Assembly (NCBI GenBank): GCA_016787415.1
Contig: JAEUUT010000026.1
Location: 1 to 39,049, forward strand
Reading direction: 5' to 3'
DNA length: 39,049 nt
Source: Saprospiraceae bacterium
Lineage (GTDB): Bacteria; Bacteroidota; Bacteroidia; Chitinophagales; Saprospiraceae
How positions within the stretch are numbered: position 1 is the stretch's first letter; the number at the start of each line of letters is the position of its first letter. Under the pieces are notes generated by a model that was not told the origin of the DNA, ran no database searches, and saw only the letters and a program-made list of their open reading frames with translations. A program made the position numbers and the translations under genes. Shown here piece by piece: positions 8,474 to 15,794 of this stretch.

Positions 8474-9085
8474 CTACCTGACCTGACAACTCAACAGCCG
8501 CTCTCCTTCCAAAAATCCCTCCAGCAAATCGCCGATCTGAATAGGGCCAACCCCGGCGGGTGTACCCGTAAAAATGTAGTCGCCTTTTTGCACGGTGAAA
8601 TACCGGGAGATGTGGCAGATCAATGAATCGAAGGAAAAAAGCAGGTCGCGCGTATGGCCGTCCTGCACCACCTCTCCATTCTTTTTTAATTGAAAATGAA
8701 TGTCTTGCGGGTTTTTCAATTCCTCGATTGGCACAAAGCGGCTCAGCGGCGCCGAGCGGTCGAAGCCTTTGGCAATTTCCCAGGGCTGGCCTTTTTCCTT
8801 GAGTTTGTCTTGCAGGTCGCGGGCCGTGAAGTCGATACCGAACGCTACCGCGTCGTAGTAGCGCGACGCGAATTCGGGCTGCACAGAGCGGCCGTTTTTG
8901 GCCACCCGCAGCACCATTTCACCTTCGTAGTGGATATTTTTACTAAAATCGGGGTGGTAAAAATGGCGGTTGTTGAGCAGCAGCGCCGTTGGCGGCTTCA
9001 TAAAAATGAGCGGCTCTGCCGGGATGGGATTGTTCAGTTCGCGGGCGTGGTCGGCGTAGTTGCGGCCGATACAGAATATTTTCAT
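8474..9085 (-). CDS. Fumarylacetoacetate hydrolase family protein (YcgM-like)
   Basis: The 203-residue single-domain FAH-fold protein begins MKIFCIGRNYADHARELNN, as expected for YcgM/FAHD1-like members. Predicted Mg/Mn ligands are visible: the E-x-E of HYEGEMVLRV and the Asp in GIDFTARDLQ. Downstream come the conserved KGFDRSAPL and the closing FTGTPAGVGPIQIGD. FAHD1/YcgM proteins hydrolyse acylpyruvates or decarboxylate oxaloacetate; other family members act on aromatic catabolites, so the substrate is open. The ATG lies six bases after the ddl stop, which makes it the last gene of the mltA-ddl-FAH unit. The link with cell-wall genes is positional only. Confidence 0.9.
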   Translation of the reverse strand: MKIFCIGRNYADHARELNNPIPAEPLIFMKPPTALLLNNRHFYHPDFSKNIHYEGEMVLRVAKNGRSVQPEFASRYYDAVAFGIDFTARDLQDKLKEKGQPWEIAKGFDRSAPLSRFVPIEELKNPQDIHFQLKKNGEVVQDGHTRDLLFSFDSLICHISRYFTVQKGDYIFTGTPAGVGPIQIGDLLEGFLEGERLLSCQVR

Positions 9086-9091
9086 GGCAGC

Positions 9092-10066
9092 CTATCGGGT
9101 AATGGATGAACACGCTTCTTCAATCAGCAGGGCAAAAAACTCGCCGAGCGGCCAGCCGTGGGCCTGGGCCTGCTGCGGGATAATACTGGCCGGCGAAATG
9201 CCCGGAATGGTATTGGGTTCGAGCAGGTGGAAGGTATCGCCCACGAGGATATAGTCAATGCGAATAGCGCCCTTGCATTTCAGCAGGTCGTAAATTTTGC
9301 CCGTGCGCTCCTGGCACTGTCTGGTGAGTTCGGCCGACAGATCGGCGGGGGTGACTTCCTTGGATTTGCCTTCGTATTTGGCGGCAAAATCAAAAAACTC
9401 GGTTTCCGGGATGATTTCCGTGACGGGCAGCACCACCACCTGGCCGCCTACGCGCAGCACGCCGTTGGAAAACTCGCGACCCGGCATAAACGCCTCCACC
9501 ATCACTTCGTTGCTGTACTGGAAAGCCTCGTCGATGGCCGGGCGCAGGGCCTCGGCGGTTTTTACTTTTGTGACGCCGAAACTGGAACCATTGTCGTTGG
9601 GTTTTACAAACAGGGGCAGGCCCAGTTGCAGCAGTTTCGCCTCGTCGATCGGCTCCCCTTTGCGCAGCAGTTCAGAAGGCGCCATTGGAATGCCATAAGG
9701 CGCCAGTTGGAGTTTGGTGTTGTGCTTGCTCATGGTGAGCGCGCTCACGTAGCCGTCGCAGCAGGTGTAGGGAATACCCATCAGTTCGAGGTATCCCTGC
9801 AATTTGCCGTCTTCCAGCGGGCTGCCGTGCAGGGCGGCAAAAGCCGCATCGAAGCGGATTTTTTCGCCATCGGCCAGGGTGAGGGTAAAATCATTTTTAT
9901 CGACTGCAATGCCGGTATCCAGGTCTTTCCAGTCGGCTTTTTGAATATCGATCAAAAAAGTGCGGTAGCGATCTTTGGGCAGGTGATCGCGCACCACGGC
10001 CCCGCTTTTCAGCGAAATCACCCGTTCGGCGGAGTCGCCGCCGGTCAGAATAGCAATATTTTTCAT
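9092..10066 (-). CDS. ddl: D-alanine--D-alanine ligase
   Basis: The 324-residue ATP-grasp ligase makes D-Ala-D-Ala for peptidoglycan. Motifs in order: ILTGGDSAERVISL at the N-terminus with the Glu contacting the first D-Ala; LHGSPLEDGKLQGYLE, the family GxxGEDGxxQG loop; MSKHNTK; FVKPNDNGSSFGV in the ATP-binding domain; EAFMPGREFSNGVL; and the metal/phosphate region RIDYILVGDTFHLLEPNTIPGIS. In the last motif the common EVNT is EPNT, and the acid and Asn that bind Mg are kept. The length is normal. It starts three bases after the mltA stop and is followed six bases later by the FAH gene, so the three are almost certainly co-transcribed. Confidence 0.93.
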   Translation of the reverse strand: MKNIAILTGGDSAERVISLKSGAVVRDHLPKDRYRTFLIDIQKADWKDLDTGIAVDKNDFTLTLADGEKIRFDAAFAALHGSPLEDGKLQGYLELMGIPYTCCDGYVSALTMSKHNTKLQLAPYGIPMAPSELLRKGEPIDEAKLLQLGLPLFVKPNDNGSSFGVTKVKTAEALRPAIDEAFQYSNEVMVEAFMPGREFSNGVLRVGGQVVVLPVTEIIPETEFFDFAAKYEGKSKEVTPADLSAELTRQCQERTGKIYDLLKCKGAIRIDYILVGDTFHLLEPNTIPGISPASIIPQQAQAHGWPLGEFFALLIEEACSSITR

Positions 10067-10069
10067 TGA

Positions 10070-11167
10070 TTATTTTTCTTTGGGCAAAAGTAGCCAAAGT
10101 CGTCCGAAACGATTGATTTTTCGCGCTTCCTGCAAGCCTTTTTGGCCCATTCCGCAGTACAAGTCGATGCGCTTGGTGGTTTTGATGGCGCCGCCGCGGT
10201 CTTGGGCAAAAATGATGCGGTATTGGTAGCCTTTCAGTCGGCCTGCCGCATCGATGTCGGGCAACTCGGCCAGCAGGGTGCTCCCGATGGGAATATAGCG
10301 CGTATCGACGGCCACAGAGTAGCCTGCGGTGAGCGGAAAAAATCCTGCGCCCAGGATTTTTTCGTCTATTTCCTGGAAAAAAACATAGGTGCCGCCCGCG
10401 CCTTTTACCGAACCACCGAAACCGAAGTGTTCGCGTTTTCCGTCGGGAAATTCCACCAGGCAGGAGCCTTGCAATTGTGCGTTTTTCAGTTCTTTTTTGC
10501 TGGAAAGCCAGGCCAATTCGAGGCCTTTTCCCGCCAGTGCGCCTGCTTCGATGGCTGCCGGATTGGGCACGCCGGAAGCGGGGCGTTTCAACATAGGATA
10601 GGGATATTCCGGTGTTTGCACGCGGCTTGCCTTGATGAGCGGCGTGTAGTAGCCCGTTACGCGCACCTTGTCTTTGTTCAGGTCGGTATTGATGCTGTAA
10701 AAATCGAAGGTAGTGAGCAGCACATTCGGGTCGAGCAACTGCACATTTTCCAGCAGTTCGACGGTACGCAGCATTTCTTTCTGGGTAATACCGGAAGCGC
10801 CGCGTACGGAAGAATCTTTGCGGCGCAGGTAATTGGCCTGCTCGTACATGGCCTGCAACATCAGCGGATCAAAGGCCAGGTAGGGAATCGTATCAGGTGT
10901 GCCTGGGCGTAGCACGGCATTGGAGAGTTTGCGTTTTTTTCGCGTACCTTTTTTACTTTCTTCCGGTTCGGGCTCGGGTTCGAGGGCAGCAATAGCAGTA
11001 TTTGTTTTTTCCGAATCTTCTTTTGTTGTCAGTACGGCGTTCTCGGTAGTTGGCTTGAATGGAATAATCACTTTCTCCGGTGCAGTGTGGTGCATTACCC
11101 AGAGAGAAGTGAGACACGCCAGCAACGGAAGTGCGTCGAACAACAGAATTCTTTTTGTCAGCGACAT
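10070..11167 (-). CDS. mltA: MltA-type lytic transglycosylase with C-terminal 3D domain
   Basis: The protein cleaves the MurNAc-GlcNAc bond of peptidoglycan with 1,6-anhydro product formation (known for MltA). From the chosen start it is 365 residues: an N-terminal membrane or signal segment (MSLTKRILLFDALPLLACLTSL), then a low-complexity acidic/basic linker (EPEPEPEESKKGTRKKRK). The MltA domain shows VTGYYTPLIKAS and QGSCLVEFPDGKR, and the 3D domain shows AVDTRYIPIGSTLL, FAQDRGGAIK and RIDLYCGMG, with catalytic-type Asp residues. The frame is open to an ATG at 11257, but an exact -7 box at 11191-11198 and the signal segment favour 11167. It leads the mltA-ddl-FAH unit. Confidence 0.87.
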   Translation of the reverse strand: MSLTKRILLFDALPLLACLTSLWVMHHTAPEKVIIPFKPTTENAVLTTKEDSEKTNTAIAALEPEPEPEESKKGTRKKRKLSNAVLRPGTPDTIPYLAFDPLMLQAMYEQANYLRRKDSSVRGASGITQKEMLRTVELLENVQLLDPNVLLTTFDFYSINTDLNKDKVRVTGYYTPLIKASRVQTPEYPYPMLKRPASGVPNPAAIEAGALAGKGLELAWLSSKKELKNAQLQGSCLVEFPDGKREHFGFGGSVKGAGGTYVFFQEIDEKILGAGFFPLTAGYSVAVDTRYIPIGSTLLAELPDIDAAGRLKGYQYRIIFAQDRGGAIKTTKRIDLYCGMGQKGLQEARKINRFGRLWLLLPKEK

Positions 11168-11190
11168 ATGTGGGAGGACTTTCGCTATGT

Positions 11191-11198
11191 CAAAAGTA
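11191..11198 (-). promoter_or_regulatory. -7 box upstream of mltA
   Basis: The minus strand reads TACTTTTG, an exact TAnnTTTG match, 24 bp before the ATG at 11167. Transcription from here would exclude the longer open frame to 11257, which is why the shorter start was chosen. A weaker variant, CACCTTTG, lies near 11266-11273 on the same strand. Confidence 0.5.
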
Positions 11199-11337
11199 GC
11201 AGGTTTGTTGAGAAAGTCGCCTGTGTTCGAATAATTTTCTGTAGTGATTTTTCGCATGATTCTGCAAAGGTGCGCATTTCCGGCAAAATATTATTCTAAA
11301 AGTGCCAATTTGATGTCCCTAACTCCGTGGATCGTAG

Positions 11338-11345
11338 TACATTTG
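11338..11345 (+). promoter_or_regulatory. -7 box upstream of the E2 acyltransferase gene
   Basis: TACATTTG matches TAnnTTTG exactly, 80 bp before the ATG at 11426. A TTTG at 11309-11312 could be the -33 element, but the spacing (25 bp) is longer than usual. The 258-bp gap between 11167 and 11426 thus carries promoters in both directions. Confidence 0.5.
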
Positions 11346-11425
11346 CACCGCTTTAACCAAATAATTATCAAACAACTGAAACGGGAGCCTTTGGGCTGTC
11401 TTTCATTCTTACTTACTTCTGCAAT

Positions 11426-12742
11426 ATGGCGCGCGTTGAACTCGTAATGCCCAAGATGGGCGAAAGCATCATGGAAGCCACTATTCTGAAATGGCGGAAA
11501 AAAGCCGGAGATCGCATCGAACTCGACGAGCCGGTACTCGACATTGCCACCGACAAGGTAGACAGCGAAGTGCCGTCGCCCGTCGCCGGTGTGCTCGTAG
11601 AGATTCTTTTTCAGGAAAATGACGTGGTTGCGATCAATAAAGTGATTGCAGTGATCGAAACGGAAGCCTCGAATGCACAACTGGCCGCTTCTCCTGCCCT
11701 GAGCCAGCCGGCAGCATCGGTTGGACAAAGCGAGGCGGCCCAGGTGCCGTATGTGCCTGCCGCTACCGCCCCTGCGACGCAGCAAGCCGCTTCGGCCGCC
11801 TCCGGGCGCTTTTACTCGCCCCTGGTGAAAACCATCGCACGTGAAGAAAGTATCAGTCAGGCTGAACTCGACAGTATCCCGGGCTCGGGTCAGGACGGGC
11901 GCGTCACCAAAAAAGACATGTTGGCCTATGTGTCTACTCGCCAGAAAGGCGCTCCGGTAGCCCCTGCCACTCCTGCGCCAGTAGCAACCGTGGCGCCTGC
12001 CGTTCCGCAAGCCCCGGCCGTCAGCATCAGCGGCAATGTGGAAATTGTGGAAATGGATCGCATGCGCAAACTCATTGCCGACCACATGGTGATGAGCAAG
12101 CACACCAGCCCGCACGTGACCTCTTTCGTGGAAGTGGACGTGACCAATATGGTAAACTGGCGCAACAGCGTAAAAGACAAGTTCAAAAAACAATACGGCG
12201 AGAATATCACCTTCACACCGATTTTTGTGGAAGCCATCGTGCGCGCCATCCGCGACTTCCCTATGATCAATGTATCGGTAGACGGTACGCGCATCATCGT
12301 TCGCAAAGACATCAATATCGGCATGGCAGCCGCTCTACCTTCCGGCAACCTGATTGTGCCGGTCATCAAAAATGCCGACAATCTCAACCTGCTGGGCCTG
12401 ACCAAACAAGTGAACGACCTTGCCAGCCGCGCCCGCCAGAACCAGTTGAAACCGGAAGAAATTCAGGGCGGCACATTTACCCTCACCAATGTAGGCACCT
12501 TCGGCAACGTGATGGGTACACCGATCATCAATCAGCCGCAGGTGGCCATCATGGCTGCCGGCGCGATCCGGAAAAAACCGGCGGTCATTGAAACGGAATA
12601 CGGCGATGTGATTGCCATTCGCCAAATGATGTTCCTGTCGATGTCGTATGACCACCGTGTGGTGGATGGTATGCTGGGAGGATCGTTTTTGCGCCGTGTA
12701 GCCGATTATCTGGAACAATTTGATGCAAATCGGGCGGTCTAA
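11426..12742 (+). CDS. Lipoyl-dependent 2-oxo acid dehydrogenase E2 acyltransferase, branched-chain-like
   Basis: The 438-residue E2 core protein has one lipoyl domain (residues ~2-80, MARVELVMPKMGESIMEAT, lipoyl K44 in DIATDKVDSE). An Ala/Pro linker and a peripheral E1/E3-binding domain follow (RFYSPLVKTIAREE...GRVTKKDML), then a second Ala/Pro linker and the catalytic domain with SYDHRVVDG (H410, D414). It transfers acyl groups from E1 to CoA. The N-terminal wording resembles the branched-chain (Bkd) E2 of Bacteroidota more than pyruvate or 2-oxoglutarate E2s, but substrate choice cannot be proved here. No E1 or E3 gene is adjacent. The TAA stop runs directly into the repeat region starting at 12743. 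Confidence 0.9.
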   Translation: MARVELVMPKMGESIMEATILKWRKKAGDRIELDEPVLDIATDKVDSEVPSPVAGVLVEILFQENDVVAINKVIAVIETEASNAQLAASPALSQPAASVGQSEAAQVPYVPAATAPATQQAASAASGRFYSPLVKTIAREESISQAELDSIPGSGQDGRVTKKDMLAYVSTRQKGAPVAPATPAPVATVAPAVPQAPAVSISGNVEIVEMDRMRKLIADHMVMSKHTSPHVTSFVEVDVTNMVNWRNSVKDKFKKQYGENITFTPIFVEAIVRAIRDFPMINVSVDGTRIIVRKDINIGMAAALPSGNLIVPVIKNADNLNLLGLTKQVNDLASRARQNQLKPEEIQGGTFTLTNVGTFGNVMGTPIINQPQVAIMAAGAIRKKPAVIETEYGDVIAIRQMMFLSMSYDHRVVDGMLGGSFLRRVADYLEQFDANRAV

Positions 12743-12840
12743 ATTTAAGATTTAAGATTACATGATTTTAGATTTAAGATTTATTCGAGATGCCCTCAAA
12801 TCTTAAATCATGTAATCTTAAATCATGTAATCTTAAATCT
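12740..12840. repeat. AT-rich palindromic repeat of GATTTAA/GATTACA units between convergent genes
   Basis: GATTTAA and GATTACA units (7 bp each, sometimes plus one T, so a 15-bp period) occur in direct order from 12745 to about 12781. They recur inverted from about 12796 to 12840, around a short unrelated centre (TTCGAGATGCCC). The arms can form a long AT-rich hairpin. The stop TAA of the deacetylase gene lies inside the right arm at 12833-12835, and the TAA stop of the E2 gene touches the left arm. There is no GC-rich stem or T run, so it is not a standard terminator. Confidence 0.85.
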
Positions 12841-13447
12841 CCATCTTCTCAAATCGCCAGCCTTTTCCACCAAAATATCTCAACAATCCGGTGAGCGCAT
12901 GCTGCATGTTGGGCGCTGCCTTGATGCTGTCGTGCAGCACCACAATAGACCCCGGTCGGCAATGCCTGATGACATTGTCGAGGCATTTTTCCGGAGAAAT
13001 ATTTCGGTCGAAATCACCGCTCAACACATCCCACATTACAATCCGGTAATGATGTCGAAGGGCTTTGGCCTGACTTGAACGGAGCCTGCCATAAGGCGGG
13101 CGAAACAAACGGCCAGGCACCAGCCGCGCACAGGCTGCCACATTTTCCAGGTAATGCGCATCCTCGTTTTTCCAGCCGTTCAAGTGCTGATGGGTATGAT
13201 TGCCCACGCTGTGGCCTTCTACCTGGATGCGCTGAAAAATAGCCGGATAACGCTGCACATTTTCACCTACACAAAAAAAAGTTGCCTTCGCACCCGCTGC
13301 CTGCAGGGTGTCGAGTACCCAGGGCGTCACTTCCGGAATAGGGCCGTCGTCGAAGGTCAGATACAAAACCTTCTCACGGGTGGGAATGCGCCAGGTGAAG
13401 CCCGGGAAGAGGCGCTGCACAAGGGCGGGCATTTTTACGATATACAT
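12833..13447 (-). CDS. Polysaccharide deacetylase (NodB homology domain)
   Basis: The 204-residue protein is almost entirely a NodB domain of carbohydrate esterase family 4. The five motifs are visible: TFDDGP (31-36, catalytic base and metal Asp), the HTHQH metal motif, RPPYGR, the DVLSGDF segment and IVVLHDS near the end. Enzymes of this type remove N-acetyl groups from chitin-like or peptidoglycan glycans. There is no obvious signal peptide in the chosen form. An open frame extends upstream to 13513, but that part is a translation of the 7-bp repeat at 13463-13497, so I start at MYIVKMPALV. MPALV at 13432 is also possible. The TAA stop is donated by the neighbouring AT-rich repeat. It is convergent with the E2 gene. 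Confidence 0.88.
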   Translation of the reverse strand: MYIVKMPALVQRLFPGFTWRIPTREKVLYLTFDDGPIPEVTPWVLDTLQAAGAKATFFCVGENVQRYPAIFQRIQVEGHSVGNHTHQHLNGWKNEDAHYLENVAACARLVPGRLFRPPYGRLRSSQAKALRHHYRIVMWDVLSGDFDRNISPEKCLDNVIRHCRPGSIVVLHDSIKAAPNMQHALTGLLRYFGGKGWRFEKMEI

Positions 13448-13462
13448 GACTGTGAAAGGAAA

Positions 13463-13497
13463 GGGCAAGGAGCAAGGGCAAAAGGCAAGGAGCAAAT
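13463..13497. repeat. Heptamer-type repeat (GGGCAAG/GAGCAAG) beside the deacetylase start
   Basis: Units GGGCAAG and GAGCAAG follow each other, then a GGCAAAAGGCAAG block and GAGCAAA, so most spacing is 7 bp or nearly 14 bp. The patch ends 16 bp from the chosen ATG on the minus strand. It is the least regular of the heptamer patches in this window. Confidence 0.6.
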
Positions 13498-13712
13498 GGC
13501 TGGAATACCCCAAAAGAGATGAGGAATGGATCGCATGGAATCGACTTTCATACTTCCCGGAGCCGCCAAAATGCCCGGGTAAATATTTTTTAATTTCATA
13601 AAACGCTGATAATCATTGTTTTTCGCTTTGTGCTTTTTCTCTACTACCCCCTTGGCCTTGTGAAGGTTTTGCCAATTAACGACACGAGGCTTCCGCAAAA
13701 GCAGAAAACTGT

Positions 13713-13720
13713 TACTTTTG
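13713..13720 (+). promoter_or_regulatory. -7 box upstream of gltX
   Basis: TACTTTTG matches TAnnTTTG exactly, but it is 170 bp before the gltX ATG, which would give a long leader. No -33 element was found at normal spacing. The weaker CATCTTTG around 13851 would give a normal short leader and is an equal candidate. Confidence 0.35.
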
Positions 13721-13890
13721 CTCCGGTTTATGCAAAGCGCGACGGCTGGTACTTTCGGTCGCCGCGCATTTTTTTCTCCGATCAGAGCACTTCGCTTATT
13801 GAACGATGTGCTTTAAAAAACCAACGGGACGGCAAGGTAGTGATATGGCAACATCTTTGCGGCCCGGATTTTTGACAGTTAAAACATACG

Positions 13891-15390
13891 ATGTCCGTTC
13901 GCGTAAGATTCGCTCCATCTCCCACCGGCGCACTCCATATTGGCGGAGTACGCACAGCTTTGTACAATTACCTTTTTGCACGGCAACAGGGTGGTACATT
14001 CATTCTCCGAATTGAAGACACTGACCAGACACGCTACGTGCCTGGCGCCGAACAATACATCATCGACACGCTGAAATGGGTAGGACTACTGCCCGACGAG
14101 GGCGTCGGATTTGGGGGCGATAAAGGCCCGTACCGCCAGAGCGACCGCAAGGAAATATACCAGCGCTACGCCCACGAACTTGTACAGCGTGGCCACGCCT
14201 ACTACGCATTCGACACTGCCGAAACCCTCGAAAAGCGGCGCGAAGCGGAAGAAAACTTTACTTACAACCACCTGACCCGGCCAGGGCTAGATAACAGCCT
14301 TACGCTTGCTCCTGAAGAAACAGACAAACGCCTGAAAGCGGGCGCTCCTTTTGTCATTCGCCTCAAGGTGGAGCCCGGCCGCCCCATCCATATCAACGAC
14401 CTGATCCGTGGCGAAGTGGTGTTCCAGAGCAGCGAACTCGACGACAAGGTGTTGCTCAAAGCCGACGGTATGCCCACGTACCACCTGGCCAACATCGTCG
14501 ACGACCACCTCATGGAAATCACGCATGTAATCAGGGGCGAAGAGTGGCTGCCCAGCACGGCGCACCACGTGTTGCTGTACGAAGGATTTGGCTGGACAGA
14601 TACTATGCCGCGTTTTTCGCACCTGCCGCTCATTCTCAAGCCCGTGGGCAATGGCAAACTGAGCAAACGCGACGGCGCCAAATTCGGCATGCCCGTTTTT
14701 CCGCTGGAGTGGAATGGCGCTACGCCGGAAGAAAGTTTCAGCGGCTTTCGCAACACAGGTTTTTTACCCGAAGCGGTGATCAATTTTCTGGCGCTGCTGG
14801 GCTGGCACCCGGGCGGCGAGCAGGAAATATTTTCTATCGACGAACTGATTCAGGCATTTTCTATCGACCATATCAGCAAGGGTGGCGCCCGATTCGACTA
14901 CGAAAAGGCCAAGTGGTTCAACCAAAAATACATCCAGGCAGCCGATAACGCCGTGCTGGCCTCTTATATCGGGCCGCTGGCTGCTGCGAAAGGGTATAGC
15001 CCTTCGGATGACTATTTGCAACAGGTAGCCGCGCTGATGAAAGAGCGCGTTACTTTTTTGCCCGATTTTGTGGAAACAGGCTATTATTTGTTCGAACCGG
15101 TACGGGAATATGACCGCGAAACGTTTCAGAAGAAATGGACGCCTGCCGTAGCAGATTTTTTTGCGGAACTGATTGCAATGGTGGCTACTTTTGCTGATTT
15201 CAACGCGCCAGCCCTGGAAGAAGCCGTCAAGCAGTTGATGCAGGAAAAAGGTTTTAAACCTGGCGATGTGCTGCCTTTGCTGCGTATCGCGCTGGCAGGC
15301 ACCATGAAAGGCCCCGCTGTATTTGATATGGCGGTGGCGCTGGGCCGCGAAGAAACTGTACGACGGCTGGAAGCCCTGACGCGTTTGTGA
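13891..15390 (+). CDS. gltX: Glutamyl-tRNA synthetase
   Basis: The 499-residue class I synthetase charges tRNA-Glu (and, in organisms without GlnRS, tRNA-Gln). The start MSVRVRFAPSPTGALHIGG carries the HIGH-type motif HIGG within the first 20 residues. Further landmarks are RIEDTDQTRYVPGAEQYI, the GluRS-specific insert in the middle with VIRGEEWLPSTAHH, and GKLSKRDGAKFG around residue 256 as the KMSKS equivalent. The C-terminal helical anticodon-binding region follows (LEEAVKQLMQEKGFKPGDVLPLLRIALAG). Length and order are normal. There is no strong terminator before the small gene at 15459. Confidence 0.97.
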   Translation: MSVRVRFAPSPTGALHIGGVRTALYNYLFARQQGGTFILRIEDTDQTRYVPGAEQYIIDTLKWVGLLPDEGVGFGGDKGPYRQSDRKEIYQRYAHELVQRGHAYYAFDTAETLEKRREAEENFTYNHLTRPGLDNSLTLAPEETDKRLKAGAPFVIRLKVEPGRPIHINDLIRGEVVFQSSELDDKVLLKADGMPTYHLANIVDDHLMEITHVIRGEEWLPSTAHHVLLYEGFGWTDTMPRFSHLPLILKPVGNGKLSKRDGAKFGMPVFPLEWNGATPEESFSGFRNTGFLPEAVINFLALLGWHPGGEQEIFSIDELIQAFSIDHISKGGARFDYEKAKWFNQKYIQAADNAVLASYIGPLAAAKGYSPSDDYLQQVAALMKERVTFLPDFVETGYYLFEPVREYDRETFQKKWTPAVADFFAELIAMVATFADFNAPALEEAVKQLMQEKGFKPGDVLPLLRIALAGTMKGPAVFDMAVALGREETVRRLEALTRL

Positions 15391-15458
15391 GGATCGGTGA
15401 ACCCCGAAACCATACTTGTGAAATGACCCTGTTTTTTCACCCGAAAACAAACTGAACC

Positions 15459-15641
15459 ATGCAAAAGCAGAAAAAAACGCCCCCTTTGCCCAATAGCAAA
15501 GGTGTCAAAAAGGAAAAGACTTTGAAAAACCTCGACATCCGGGTCAATACACTCGGACAAATCGAAAAGGACTTTAACATCGACGACATCAATGCTTTTC
15601 TGAACGAAAACGTGCCGGATAAAAAGTTTGAAGAAAAATAA
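15459..15641 (+). CDS. Small lysine-rich hypothetical protein (60 aa)
   Basis: A 60-residue frame lies 68 bp after gltX. The first third is basic and unstructured (MQKQKKTPPLPNSKGVKKEK). The second half looks folded and amphipathic (LDIRVNTLGQIEKDFNIDDI, then NAFLNENVPDKKFEEK). This coherent Lys/Glu/Asp/Asn usage, the ATG preceded by an A-rich leader, and a TACTTGTG sequence near 15412 that resembles a -7 box argue for a real gene. I do not recognise a family. A regulatory or ribosome-associated peptide is conceivable, but nothing here shows it. Confidence 0.6.
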   Translation: MQKQKKTPPLPNSKGVKKEKTLKNLDIRVNTLGQIEKDFNIDDINAFLNENVPDKKFEEK

Positions 15642-15750
15642 CAGGAAGGGAGCATCGGTATTCGTATTCGCTTTCGAAAACCCCAAACATGCTCTACCTG
15701 GCAGTTGCCGTTTTTTTAATCCAGTCAACCGAAAATATCCCTTGACAGTT

Positions 15751-15775
15751 GGATCGGTTTCCCCAGAGCCGATCC
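15751..15775 (+). other. Short perfect hairpin in the leader of the giant adhesin gene
   Basis: GGATCGG (15751-15757) pairs with CCGATCC (15769-15775) across an 11-nt loop, 19 bp before the ATG at 15795. It lacks a T run, so it is not a terminator. It may be a leader-RNA hairpin or an operator for a dimeric regulator; nothing else supports either. The rest of 15642-15794 shows no clear promoter. Confidence 0.35.
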
Positions 15776-15794
15776 GGTAAATGAACTCGTCCGT

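Larger units (their letters stand above)
13448..13890. other. 443-bp divergent intergenic region upstream of gltX and the deacetylase gene
   Basis: The region holds a 7-bp repeat patch next to the deacetylase start (13463-13497), then AT-rich sequence, then the gltX leader. An exact -7 box occurs at 13713-13720, and a weaker CATCTTTG occurs near 13851, about 30 bp before the gltX ATG. Short open frames here show no recognisable protein features. No RNA gene was recognised. Confidence 0.5.

Noticed and set aside
11168..11257. Longer N-terminus of the MltA protein
   Set aside because: The extra 30 residues precede a good signal segment and lie upstream of an exact -7 box, so they are probably not translated.
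13630..13875. 81-codon frame upstream of gltX
   Set aside because: No fold-like pattern, and it covers the likely gltX promoter region.
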